Below, piece after piece: positions 1 to 7,459 of a stretch of 19,484 bases of DNA. Each line of letters opens with the position of its first letter. Position 1 is the stretch's first letter. Under the pieces are notes generated by a model. The model had not been told where the DNA came from, made no database searches, and was given only the letters and a program-made list of their open reading frames with translations. Origin of the DNA: Hyphomicrobiales bacterium (GTDB lineage Bacteria > Pseudomonadota > Alphaproteobacteria > Rhizobiales > Aestuariivirgaceae); the NCBI GenBank assembly GCA_013002595.1, contig JABDJG010000134.1, positions 1 to 19,484 of the forward strand. Direction: 5' to 3'. The position numbers and the translations under genes were made by a program.

Positions 1-255
1 GCCAAACCGGACCCGGCGCCATTGCGCGAGGCGGTGCAAAGATCGGGCGGCACGATGGAGCGAGCCATCATGATCGGCGACAGCGAGACCGATATCAAGA
101 CCGCAAAGGCAGCCGCCGTGCCCGCCATCGGCGTCAGCTTCGGGTACACCGACCAGCATGTCTCGACGTTCGAGCCGGAGCATGTCATCGACCATTACGA
201 TGAGGCCTGGGCGATCCTTGAGACGCAATACGACATACCGCTCAGCGGAGCGTGA
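1..255 (+). CDS. HAD-superfamily phosphatase, probably phosphoglycolate phosphatase (3' end only)
   Basis: The gene enters from the left edge in frame 1, and only the last 84 codons are visible. The first residues (A-K-P-D-P-A-P-L) are the HAD motif III lysine region. The following M-I-G-D-S-E-T-D-I is motif IV, whose acidic residues bind Mg2+. The A-K-A-A-A-V-P-A-I-G-V-S-F-G-Y segment after it is typical of the Gph (phosphoglycolate phosphatase) branch, which hydrolyses 2-phosphoglycolate in the cytosol. The nucleophile aspartate and cap domain lie outside the window, so substrate is inferred from the tail alone. It ends 53 bases before a tRNA gene on the same strand and seems to be a housekeeping gene unrelated to the sulfur genes downstream. 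Confidence 0.8.
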   Translation, partial: AKPDPAPLREAVQRSGGTMERAIMIGDSETDIKTAKAAAVPAIGVSFGYTDQHVSTFEPEHVIDHYDEAWAILETQYDIPLSGA

Positions 256-308
256 AACCTGCTTGCCAGCAGACCGTAATGTGTAATACCAACGGGCCAT
301 CCAACGAC

Positions 309-383
309 GGGCGATTAGCTCAGCGGTAGAGCATTCCGTTCACATCGGAAAGGTCGCTGGTTCAATCCCAGCATCGCCCACCA
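309..383 (+). tRNA. tRNA-Val (anticodon CAC)
   Basis: A full cloverleaf can be drawn. The 7-bp acceptor stem pairs GGGCGAT (309-315) with ATCGCCC (373-379). The D arm starts GCTC at 318. The anticodon stem TTCCG/CGGAA (334-338/346-350) encloses loop TTCACAT with anticodon CAC at 341-343. The T arm is GCTGG-TTCAATC-CCAGC. The discriminator A (380) is followed by an encoded CCA (381-383). It reads GUG valine codons. Apparent open reading frames across it on the minus strand are spurious. Confidence 0.96.
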
Positions 384-395
384 TGCCTTATGTTT

Positions 396-430
396 TGCGT
401 TGTGCTGAGCAATCGGGCACAACCGCATTT
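396..430 (+). terminator. possible weak terminator after tRNA-Val
   Basis: TGCGTTGTGC (396-405) pairs with GCACAACCGCA (417-427) with one bulged base, around an 11-nt loop, and only three Ts follow. It lies 13 bases after the tRNA CCA end. Stem position fits a terminator, but the T-tract is too short to be sure. Confidence 0.35.
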
Positions 431-691
431 CATCAGACAGGCGGACCAGCGGTTGGGGGAGTCGACCTGCAGCGAAACGACAGTTGGAGAGGTCGTTGAA
501 ATTGATCTCAAGGAACGTCCGTTCCAGTATGAGCAGTGGCAAGTAGTGTTACGCGGGTAGGTTCGATCCCTAGAGCGCTTCACGTTTATACGGAATCATT
601 TGACCGGGTATTCGCGTCTGCTGGCTAGTGTCCAGGCCATGCCGTGGTCTGGTTGACCACAAATGGACTATAACGACGTCCAGCGGGCGCG

Positions 692-710
692 AAAACCCGG
701 CCCTTCGGGT
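692..710 (-). terminator. weak terminator candidate for the GlxA-type regulator
   Basis: Read on the minus strand, ACCCG (710-706) pairs with CGGGT (699-695) around a 6-nt loop and is followed by TTT. It lies about 125 bases beyond the stop codon of the regulator gene. The stem is only 5 bp, so the call is tentative. Confidence 0.3.
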
Positions 711-835
711 GGACCAAACCGGCCCTTCGGACGACGGCAGAGCATGCCTCCTATTTCTGTTCTCGATCTTGGCGGCCGTGCACAATATTCAGGGCTAACC
801 TATTTCGTGGGCACGCCATTGCTGAGCGACAGGCT

Positions 836-1855
836 TCAGACTTTCCGCCTTTGAACCCGGAATGCGTTGGGCGGCTGTCCATAGGTGCGCCGGAACCAGC
901 GGGCAAAATGGGCTGCGTCGGTGAAGCCGCATTCATAGGCAATTTGTGTTGCCGTTCGGCTGGTGTTGAGCAGCAGCCAATGAGCATGGGACAAGCGCAT
1001 TTTGCGCCAGACCACCGTAGGGCTGTCGTGTGCCTGACGCGCGAATGCGCGATTGAGTTCGCGCAGGGACGATCCCAAACGCCGGGCAAGCTCTTGAATC
1101 TTGAACGGACGCGTGAAATTGCGTTCCATCAGTTCGACCGACTGTTCGACCCGCCAGTCGCCACAAACCGCCAAATGGTCATAGGGCCCGCGGGGCATGT
1201 GGTGCGTCGCACGATGCTTGTCGACCAAGAGTGATACAAGACCTTTTACAGCCCGCGCCTGGCCGCAATGGTCCTTGACGAGACTGGCCGCCAGATCGAG
1301 AGCCGTCGTGCCACCGGGGCAGGTAATAATGCCGCGGTCATTGACGTAGATCTGGTCGGTTACCGGGCGAACCTTTGGAAACATGGCCGCAAATTGCTGG
1401 CGATGTTCAAAGTGCACCGCGCAATCGTGATCATCGAGCAGACCGGCATTGGCGAGGATGAAACTTCCGGTACACAGGCCGGCTATAGAAATGTTCTTGC
1501 GACGGGCTGCATGTAAATAATCGTAAGTCTCCTCAGGCTGATCGAGACACCAGGGCAGAAGGCCGCCGACCATGACGACATAGTCAAATTCGGACGGGTC
1601 GGGGAATACAACCTGTGGCATGAGTTCAACCCCGCAACTTGCCTCTACCGGGGCGAGTTCGGGCGCAATGATTTTCCAGTGGCAATGAATCTGCCGGCTG
1701 CGGTCAGACTCATCAGCGGCATGCCTGAGACAGTCAATGAAACTGGCAAAGGCCAGGAGTGTGAACCTGGGAGATAAAATGAAACCGACCTTGATATCCG
1801 GCTCTAAGTTCGGCATCGGCGACGGTGGAGAATAGGCTTCCATCAAGTTGCTCAT
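836..1855 (-). CDS. GlxA-family transcriptional regulator (DJ-1/PfpI domain plus AraC HTH)
   Basis: A 339-residue regulator with two parts. Residues about 20-205 form a DJ-1/PfpI (class I glutamine amidotransferase-like) domain with the elbow G-L-C-T-G-S-F (C128) and the downstream C-P-G-G-T-T-A strand turn. Residues about 235-335 form an AraC/XylS DNA-binding domain with two helix-turn-helix units (about 253-275 and 302-323, including the I-A-Y-E-C-G-F-T-D-A-A-H-F-A-R-W signature). In this family the N-terminal domain is thought to sense a small metabolite, and members such as GbdR and ArgR control amine or amino-acid catabolism. It is divergent from the ABC transporter operon starting at 2001, which is the likely target. 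Start choice is uncertain: no clear ribosome site precedes 1855, and Met5 or Met14 are alternatives. Confidence 0.88.
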   Translation of the reverse strand: MSNLMEAYSPPSPMPNLEPDIKVGFILSPRFTLLAFASFIDCLRHAADESDRSRQIHCHWKIIAPELAPVEASCGVELMPQVVFPDPSEFDYVVMVGGLLPWCLDQPEETYDYLHAARRKNISIAGLCTGSFILANAGLLDDHDCAVHFEHRQQFAAMFPKVRPVTDQIYVNDRGIITCPGGTTALDLAASLVKDHCGQARAVKGLVSLLVDKHRATHHMPRGPYDHLAVCGDWRVEQSVELMERNFTRPFKIQELARRLGSSLRELNRAFARQAHDSPTVVWRKMRLSHAHWLLLNTSRTATQIAYECGFTDAAHFARWFRRTYGQPPNAFRVQRRKV

Positions 1856-1948
1856 GACAGGCTTGGAGGTTCCAGTTGTTGGCCGAAATGTACTCTAAAA
1901 GTTCCACTCCGTTCAAGACTCCCTGCGAATTGTCTTGATACGATCCAA

Positions 1949-1983
1949 TTAACAGCCGCGTTCCATCAATGACGGCCTGTTAA
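1949..1983. promoter_or_regulatory. inverted repeat in the regulator/transporter divergent region
   Basis: TTAACAG (1949-1955) and CTGTTAA (1977-1983) are perfect complements, and the flanking CCG/CGG nearly extends the arms. The repeat sits in the 145-base gap between the GlxA-type regulator and the substrate-binding protein gene, just upstream of the latter's ribosome site. It could be an operator or a leader hairpin. No convincing -35/-10 pair was seen. Confidence 0.35.
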
Positions 1984-2000
1984 CACGTGGAGGAAACATC

Positions 2001-2894
2001 ATGTCAAAACTCAAATTTGGATCAGCCGTGCTGGGTGTTGCGATGTCGTTGCTGCTGGCATCGGGTTCACTGCAGCAGGCAGGCGCCGGTGGTCTTGAAC
2101 TCATCGAAGAAGGCACGCTCAATGTGGCCTTTAATGGTGATATGCCCGGCACTGGATTTCAGGATGGAAAACTTGTTGGCCTGGATGGCGAACTCATGCA
2201 GATGGTCGCTGAAAAGATCGGACTGAAAGTGAAACCCAATTTGATGGAATGGGCAGCTGAGATCCAGTCGGTCAAGACGCGCCGGGTTGATATCATGCAC
2301 GGAATGATGGGTTGGAATGACCAACGCATCAAGGTGATCAATATCTCCGATCCGATTTATTACGGCGGTGCCAACATCACCCAGAAAAAGTCGACTAACT
2401 GGAGCACGGTCAAGGACCTTGAGGGCAAAACCATTGCCACCATTCAAGGCTTCGGCTGGATCGACCAGCTGAAGGCCATCGAGGGTGCAACGCTGAAGCT
2501 GTACGATACCAGTGATGCTGCGATCCGTGATTTGCTTGCCGGCCGTATCGAGGCACTGTTTGCAGACCCGCCGCTGATTCAGTTCGCCATCTCAAAGAAC
2601 CCTGACTGGGACATCCATGCAGTGCCGATCTCGCAAGGGTTCGACAAGAAGTACTCGCTGCTGACCGGCAAATACAACGTGGTCTTCGGGCTAAGTCAGG
2701 ATGCACCAGAATTGCTGAAGGCGGTCAATGCGCAGATTGCTGAGATCTGGGCGAGATGTGCAAACCGCGAAGTGGCTAAGAAATACGGGCTGGGAGATGC
2801 TTCGTGGTTTGATCCCGGTGAGCTCAACCAACGCGCTGGCGTCGACCGTCCGGCGGACTGGAAACAGCCAACTTTGCCGGCCAACTGCAAATAA
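2001..2894 (+). CDS. amino-acid-type ABC transporter, periplasmic substrate-binding protein (family 3)
   Basis: The 297-residue product begins with a signal peptide (basic M-S-K-L-K-F, then a hydrophobic core to about residue 29). The mature part is a family-3 solute-binding protein (SBP_bac_3): an early G-T-L-N-V-A-F strand, a G-L-D-G-E-L segment near residue 62, the R-R-V-D-I-M-H-G-M segment, and S-D-P-I-Y-Y before the hinge. It would capture a polar amino acid or related compound in the periplasm for the permeases encoded downstream. The ATG at 2001 is supported by GGAGGAAA six bases upstream. Downstream, a stable hairpin separates it from the ATPase gene, a common arrangement that keeps binding-protein mRNA in excess. 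The ligand cannot be read from sequence alone. Confidence 0.9.
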   Translation: MSKLKFGSAVLGVAMSLLLASGSLQQAGAGGLELIEEGTLNVAFNGDMPGTGFQDGKLVGLDGELMQMVAEKIGLKVKPNLMEWAAEIQSVKTRRVDIMHGMMGWNDQRIKVINISDPIYYGGANITQKKSTNWSTVKDLEGKTIATIQGFGWIDQLKAIEGATLKLYDTSDAAIRDLLAGRIEALFADPPLIQFAISKNPDWDIHAVPISQGFDKKYSLLTGKYNVVFGLSQDAPELLKAVNAQIAEIWARCANREVAKKYGLGDASWFDPGELNQRAGVDRPADWKQPTLPANCK

Positions 2895-2931
2895 GCACCG
2901 AACGACCGGCTTGGTCTGTTCATATCACCGA

Positions 2932-2964
2932 CAGGATGGGCGCCCATGAATGGCGCCCATCCTG
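2932..2964 (+). terminator. strong intercistronic hairpin (attenuator or mRNA stabiliser)
   Basis: A perfect 13-bp stem, CAGGATGGGCGCC (2932-2944) with GGCGCCCATCCTG (2952-2964), encloses a 7-nt loop. No T-run follows. It sits 37 bases after the binding-protein stop and just before the ATPase gene. The likely role is partial termination or protection of the upstream mRNA 3' end, as known between binding-protein and membrane genes of ABC operons. Confidence 0.75.
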
Positions 2965-3010
2965 ATCAATCTTGGCAGAAAATCATACTGACCAACAATG
3001 GGAGGTCGGC

Positions 3011-3781
3011 TTGACCGGTCCGCTTCTTCAAGTTGAGGAATTGCACAAGAGCTTTGGCGACCTGGAGGTTCTCAAGGGCGTTGATATGACCCTGGATCGC
3101 GGCCACAAGACCGCAATCATCGGGCCCAGCGGGTGTGGCAAGTCGACGATGCTACGCTGTATCAACTACATGGAGAGACCGACACAGGGTCATATCCATC
3201 TCGATGGCGAGCTGTTCGGTGAGACGCAGTCGGATGGCGCTTACAAACCGATGAACGAGAAGGGACTCGCCCGCCAGCGGGCCCATGTCGGGATGGTATT
3301 TCAGGGTTTTTATCTCTGGCCGCATCTGTGCGCCCGCGACAACATCGGCATAGGTCCGATGAAAGTGCGCGGTATAAGCAAAGCACAAGCCAATGAACTG
3401 GCTGATGCGATGCTCGAAAAGGTGCATATGTCGCATAAGGCCAATGAGTTTCCAGAGCGTCTGTCGGGCGGTCAACAGCAGCGGGTTGCCATCGCACGGG
3501 CGCTGGCTCAACAACCCAAATTGATGCTGTTCGATGAGCCAACATCAGCACTTGATCCAGAACTTATTGGTGAAGTGTTGAACGTGATCCAGGAGCTGGC
3601 TGAAGAAGGCCGGTCCATGGTGCTCGTCACACACGAAATTCGATTTGCCCGCGAAGTCGCTGATCATGTCATCTTTTTGCATGATGGCGTGATCGTCGAA
3701 GAAGGCCCGCCCAAGCAGGTCATCGACAACCCGCAACATGAGCGGCTGAGGGCTTTCTTGCGGCAAATCGTCGAACATTAG
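3011..3781 (+). CDS. amino-acid-type ABC transporter ATP-binding protein
   Basis: The 256-residue ATPase belongs to the polar amino acid (GlnQ/HisP) group. It has Walker A G-P-S-G-C-G-K-S-T at residues 38-46, a Q-loop in G-M-V-F-Q-G-F, the signature L-S-G-G-Q-Q-Q-R, Walker B L-M-L-F-D-E-P with D-loop S-A-L-D, and the switch histidine in V-T-H-E-I. It powers the importer formed with the binding protein and two permeases around it. I chose the TTG at 3011 because GGGAGG lies five bases upstream and the product then starts where the family usually does. A longer in-frame TTG start at 2972 (13 extra residues) overlaps the hairpin side and lacks a good ribosome site. Confidence 0.9.
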   Translation: MTGPLLQVEELHKSFGDLEVLKGVDMTLDRGHKTAIIGPSGCGKSTMLRCINYMERPTQGHIHLDGELFGETQSDGAYKPMNEKGLARQRAHVGMVFQGFYLWPHLCARDNIGIGPMKVRGISKAQANELADAMLEKVHMSHKANEFPERLSGGQQQRVAIARALAQQPKLMLFDEPTSALDPELIGEVLNVIQELAEEGRSMVLVTHEIRFAREVADHVIFLHDGVIVEEGPPKQVIDNPQHERLRAFLRQIVEH

Positions 3782-3802
3782 GGCAAACGGACAGAGCACT
3801 CG

Positions 3803-4459
3803 GTGGACGCGTTTTTCACAAAATTGATGACCCTTGGCGGCCCGCTTCTGTTGGGCGCCGGTACTACTGTTGCAATCACCATCTCAGCATTGCTGGTTGC
3901 GGTCGTGCTTGGTCTGGCTCTTGCCCTCATCCGGCTGTTGAACATCCACCCACTAAACTGGCTGATCGCCACGTATGTGGAAATCTTCAGAAACACGCCG
4001 GTCCTTGCCCAGGTTTTCATCATCTACTTCAGCCTGCCGTATCTGGGGGTGAACATTAATCCGTTTCCTGCCGCGGTGATCGGCCTCGGACTTAATGGCG
4101 GGGCGATGCTGACAGAAGTGTTCCGGGCCGGTTTGAATGCAATCCATTTTGGTCAACGCGAAGCAGCGCTATCGGTCGGCATGACGCCGTGGATGAGTTT
4201 GCGCTACATCATTCTTCCCCAAACCTGGCGCATCACATTGCCGCCACTCGGCAATTATGCGATTGCCTTGTTGAAGGACACAGCGGTCGTTTCTGCCATT
4301 GCTGCGCCGGAGATCATGTTCTGGGCACGCAACCTGGTGACGTCGACGTTCGAGACGACCTTTGTCTATATCCTTGCCGCTCTGTTGTATTTCTGCCTGA
4401 GCTTTCCGCTCGCTCGCCTGGTAGATGGTTTTGAGCGCCGTCAGAGGGCCTGGCAATGA
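3803..4459 (+). CDS. amino-acid-type ABC transporter permease 1
   Basis: A 218-residue inner-membrane protein of the HisM/GlnP type with about five hydrophobic segments. It carries the cytoplasmic EAA loop, seen as Q-R-E-A-A-L-S-V-G-M-T followed by I-I-L-P-Q, which docks onto the ATPase. The TM region E-I-F-R-N-T-P-V-L-A-Q is the usual family signature. It starts with GTG at 3803, 21 bases after the ATPase stop and with only a weak ribosome site, suggesting translational coupling. Its stop overlaps the start of the second permease (ATGA at 4456-4459). Confidence 0.9.
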   Translation: MDAFFTKLMTLGGPLLLGAGTTVAITISALLVAVVLGLALALIRLLNIHPLNWLIATYVEIFRNTPVLAQVFIIYFSLPYLGVNINPFPAAVIGLGLNGGAMLTEVFRAGLNAIHFGQREAALSVGMTPWMSLRYIILPQTWRITLPPLGNYAIALLKDTAVVSAIAAPEIMFWARNLVTSTFETTFVYILAALLYFCLSFPLARLVDGFERRQRAWQ

Positions 4460-5154
4460 TCGAGGACCTCAAAGGCTTCCTGTCGGTTTATGCTGAGAAC
4501 TGGCACGACTGGGGACCGCAGATATACGAAGCCATCTGGGTCACAATACAGCTGACCATCGCATCGTTTTCGCTGGCTGTCGTTCTTGGCCTGCTGTTGG
4601 CGGTGGGAAAACTCAGCAACATCGGTTTAGTGCGTGGCTTTTGCACGGCCTATATCGAGATTGCCCGCGGTGTGCCGGCACTTGCGGTGCTGTTCCTTTT
4701 GTATTTCGGGTTGGTGCCGCTTGGCATCGTCTTTGATGCATTCACGGCAGGTGCGATCGGGCTTGGAATGAGCGCGGCAGGGTACATTGCCGAAGTTTTC
4801 CGCGCTGGCATTCAGGCTATCCACAAAGGCCAGCGCGAGGCCGCACTTGCCGTTGGCATGACGCCAATGATGACCTTTCGCCACATTATCCTGCCGCAAG
4901 CCATCCGCATCATTCTGCCGCCCATGCTCAATATGGTGATCCTGCTGTTAAAGGACACCTCGATCTGTTCGCTCATTTCAACCGATGAGCTGATGCTGCG
5001 CGCCAAGGATCTTGCGATGATGTCGTTCCTGCCGATGCACCTGTTCCTCCTGGCAGGGGCCATCTACTTCTGCCTGTCATGGCCACTCTCGCTGATAACC
5101 CGCAAGATCGAAAACTTGATGCAGCGTGGCCGGCGTCAGACATTCGGTGGCTAA
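4456..5154 (+). CDS. amino-acid-type ABC transporter permease 2
   Basis: A 232-residue partner permease from the same family, overlapping the preceding gene by four bases. The EAA loop reads G-Q-R-E-A-A-L-A-V-G-M-T, then I-I-L-P-Q, and the E-I-A-R-G-V-P-A-L-A motif precedes it. The two permeases are similar but distinct, so the channel is predicted to be a heterodimer as in histidine- or glutamate-type importers. The next gene, an MR/MLE-family enzyme, follows after 52 bases on the same strand and may act on the imported compound. Confidence 0.9.
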   Translation: MIEDLKGFLSVYAENWHDWGPQIYEAIWVTIQLTIASFSLAVVLGLLLAVGKLSNIGLVRGFCTAYIEIARGVPALAVLFLLYFGLVPLGIVFDAFTAGAIGLGMSAAGYIAEVFRAGIQAIHKGQREAALAVGMTPMMTFRHIILPQAIRIILPPMLNMVILLLKDTSICSLISTDELMLRAKDLAMMSFLPMHLFLLAGAIYFCLSWPLSLITRKIENLMQRGRRQTFGG

Positions 5155-5206
5155 TGCTCAGGCCATGTGCTCAACACATCTCGTACTCGCCATAGAAAGA
5201 TAACCG

Positions 5207-6337
5207 GTGAAGATCAGTAGCATTCAAGCCACCCCTCTGATGGTGCCTTACAAGCAACCTTATCACTGGTCTCAGGGTATCGTGCATGCTGCCTGTGTGG
5301 TGCTTGTCGAAGTCCAGACCAATGAAGGTGTTACCGGATATGGCGAATGTATTGGCACGCCTTCCGCACCGGCCATCGAAGCCCATCTCAGACTTGCAGA
5401 AGGCATGTGTCTCAACCGCAGTCCGTTCGAGAATGCACGGTTGATGAAAGAGGTCTATCATGCACTGTTCGAGTCTTTTGGTACCTGCAGTTCTCCACGC
5501 TATGCCGGGCAGCTGCTGGCGGGCCTTGAAATGGCTCTATGGGATGTGATGGGAAAAGCGAGTGGGCGAGCCGTACACGAGTTGCTTGGTGGTGCGGTAC
5601 GTGATGAAATTCAGTATTTCGGTTTCCCGCAAGGCGAGACCGCACAAGAAGTTGCTGCATGGGCCAAGCAGCTGGCCGATGAGGGGTGCAGTGTCTTTTA
5701 TGTGAAAGTTGGCCGTGGCGATGCGCTGGACCTTGAGGTGGTCGAACAAGTCCGCGCGGTCATCGGGCCGGACTGCCGTTTGCGGCTGGATCCTAATGAA
5801 CACTGGGGCCGACTAACGGCTTCCCGGATGATCCCAAAGGTTGCGGAGTTTGACATCGAGTTCATTGAACAGCCGACCCACTGCGAGAGCATTAGCGCCC
5901 TGGCACAGGTCCGGCAGGCCAGCCCTGTTGCCATTGCTGCAGACCAAGCCGTGTTCACGCCAGCTGAGGTGTATGACGTGTGCCGCGAGAATGCGGCCGA
6001 TCTGATTGTTCTCGGGCTTCATGAGACAGGCGGCATCACAAACTTCCGCAAAGCCGCGCATATCGCCGAGGCGGCAGGGATCAATATTTGTACGCATGGC
6101 CTCTATGAGACCGGCATCACCACCTGCGCCATGAACCAGGCGGCAGCGACTATCGTCAATCTTGATGATGGCAACCAGTACATGAACCACTTTCTCCAGT
6201 GGGATATCGTCAAACATCCTAATTTGGAGCTGAAAAATGGCAGGCTGCCCGTCCTGACGGGTCCAGGGCTCGGCTTCCAGCTTGATGACGATGCAGTCGA
6301 ACGCGCCAAAGAATTGTACGTCAAATCTGTTCAGTGA
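5207..6337 (+). CDS. mandelate racemase/muconate lactonizing enzyme family protein (enolase superfamily)
   Basis: A 376-residue enzyme with the MR/MLE layout: N-terminal capping domain (about 1-120) and a TIM-barrel domain. The three Mg2+ ligands are expected at D195 (R-L-D-P-N), E221 (I-E-Q-P) and D246 (A-A-D-Q). K167 in Y-V-K-V-G fills the second lysine of the usual K-x-K pair, while the first position is tyrosine. H297 lies in a T-H-G turn on the late barrel strands. Family members abstract a proton next to a carboxylate and then racemise, eliminate or cycloisomerise. The substrate is not identifiable here, but the transporter operon just upstream suggests a carboxylate or amino-acid derivative brought in by it. 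The GTG at 5207 has a weak AGAAAGA site. Confidence 0.88.
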   Translation: MKISSIQATPLMVPYKQPYHWSQGIVHAACVVLVEVQTNEGVTGYGECIGTPSAPAIEAHLRLAEGMCLNRSPFENARLMKEVYHALFESFGTCSSPRYAGQLLAGLEMALWDVMGKASGRAVHELLGGAVRDEIQYFGFPQGETAQEVAAWAKQLADEGCSVFYVKVGRGDALDLEVVEQVRAVIGPDCRLRLDPNEHWGRLTASRMIPKVAEFDIEFIEQPTHCESISALAQVRQASPVAIAADQAVFTPAEVYDVCRENAADLIVLGLHETGGITNFRKAAHIAEAAGINICTHGLYETGITTCAMNQAAATIVNLDDGNQYMNHFLQWDIVKHPNLELKNGRLPVLTGPGLGFQLDDDAVERAKELYVKSVQ

Positions 6338-6489
6338 AAGCCGAGTGGCGTTGCTTAATGAAGCTACTGCGCCCAATCATTTGCAGGCTCACTGAATGTT
6401 GCCTTGTGGCACATCCCGGACTGCCTGTCCTCTGCTCAAAGGTGTCCACTGCACGCCTGACAGCAAACCGTTGAGGGGCGGCCCGAACA
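6338..6489. other. short convergent intergenic region
   Basis: The MR/MLE gene (plus) and the HMG-CoA-lyase-like gene (minus) end facing each other across 152 bases. I see no clear terminator hairpin with a T-run and no gene in it. Confidence 0.5.
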
Positions 6490-7437
6490 TCAAGGTTGCA
6501 CTGTTGCCGGCTCGAAACCTTTTGGTGGGCCGGCTTTGGCGATGGCGCCGTGTGTGGGTTCACCATCAAGATGGCTTTTCATGACATCGCGCGCGGCCAG
6601 CAGCCGGTCCAGATCTATGCCGGTCCGCAAGCCCATTGCCTCGAACATGAAAACAAGATCTTCGGTCACGACGTTGCCAGTGGCCCCCGGTGCGAACGGG
6701 CAACCGCCCAGCCCGCCCAGGCAGCCATCGAATTGGCGAACGCCGGCTTCGAGCGCAGCAAAGGCATTGGCCAGCCCCAGCCCGCGCGTGTCGTGGAAAT
6801 GCGCACCGACGATCAGTTCACCGGCGATCGCGCGGGCCTGGGTGAAGATCTCACCAACCTGTTTTGGATTTGCATAACCGACGGTGTCGGCAATGGAGAT
6901 GCTGTCGGCACCGGTTGCAATATAGGTCTCAACCAGATGAAACACGGTCTTTGGATCGACCGGTCCGGATATCGTGCAGCCGAATGACGTCGCAATCGTG
7001 CCGTTGAGCATAACCCCGGCATAGGCGGGATCGGAACCTTTGAGCGCAACGATCTCTAAGAACTCTTCGATCGACTGTTCATGGGTCTTGCGGACATTGC
7101 TGAGATTGTGGGCTTCGGAAGCCGACATGACGAAGTCCAGCAGATCGACACCGGCCTCCAGGGCGTTCATGGCCCCTTTCAGGTTGGGTATCAGCGCCGA
7201 TACCTTGAACCCGCCCATGGCCTTTGCGGCCCGGACCACCTCGGCGCTGTCGGCCAGTTGCGGAACCAGCTTTGGCGGCACGAATGATCCCGCCTGGATC
7301 ATCGGAACACCGGCATCCTTGAGCGCGGCAATCCATTCGATCTTGGCCGTTGTCGGCATGATCACATTGGTTGCCTGCAACCCGTCGCGCGGGCCGACCT
7401 CATGGACAATAACGTCAATATCGGATGTCATCGGCAT
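6490..7437 (-). CDS. hydroxymethylglutaryl-CoA lyase-like enzyme (DRE-TIM superfamily)
   Basis: A 315-residue TIM-barrel lyase. It has the opening motif E-V-G-P-R-D-G-L-Q (R17, D18), the metal-binding A-H-F-H-D-T (H213, H215), and the family signature G-G-L-G-G-C-P-F-A-P-G-A-T-G-N-V with catalytic-loop C246. Classical members cleave HMG-CoA to acetoacetate and acetyl-CoA, and relatives cleave other 3-hydroxyacyl-CoAs. One key position differs: where the human enzyme has glutamate in I-E-A-T-S-F, this protein has I-Q-A-G-S-F (Q48), and V-S-P-K-W is V-P-P-K-L. This hints at a different substrate. It begins 22 bases after the cupin stop, so the two are probably co-transcribed. Upstream AGGGAT supports the ATG at 7437; a second ATG at codon 3 is possible. 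Confidence 0.88.
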   Translation of the reverse strand: MPMTSDIDVIVHEVGPRDGLQATNVIMPTTAKIEWIAALKDAGVPMIQAGSFVPPKLVPQLADSAEVVRAAKAMGGFKVSALIPNLKGAMNALEAGVDLLDFVMSASEAHNLSNVRKTHEQSIEEFLEIVALKGSDPAYAGVMLNGTIATSFGCTISGPVDPKTVFHLVETYIATGADSISIADTVGYANPKQVGEIFTQARAIAGELIVGAHFHDTRGLGLANAFAALEAGVRQFDGCLGGLGGCPFAPGATGNVVTEDLVFMFEAMGLRTGIDLDRLLAARDVMKSHLDGEPTHGAIAKAGPPKGFEPATVQP

Positions 7438-7459
7438 GTTTATCGCGATCCCTCAAAAT

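Larger units (their letters stand above)
384..835. other. gene-free stretch with a tRNA-like remnant and short repeats
   Basis: No convincing gene is seen here. At about 531-583 there is a segment resembling a decayed tRNA 3' half: a T-arm-like GTAGG-TTCGATC-CCTAG (556-572) in which four of five stem pairs hold, followed by AGCGCTTCA in the acceptor position, but with no matching acceptor 5' strand. A 6-bp hairpin GTGGTC/GACCAC lies at 644-660. The 12-mer CCGGCCCTTCGG occurs twice, at 697-708 and 719-730. Such remnants beside a tRNA can be scars of integration, which is inference only. Confidence 0.5.

Noticed and set aside
315..542. Minus-strand reading frames across the tRNA
   Set aside because: They read the tRNA-Val gene backwards and give the well-known spurious L-G-L-N-Q-R-P type peptide.
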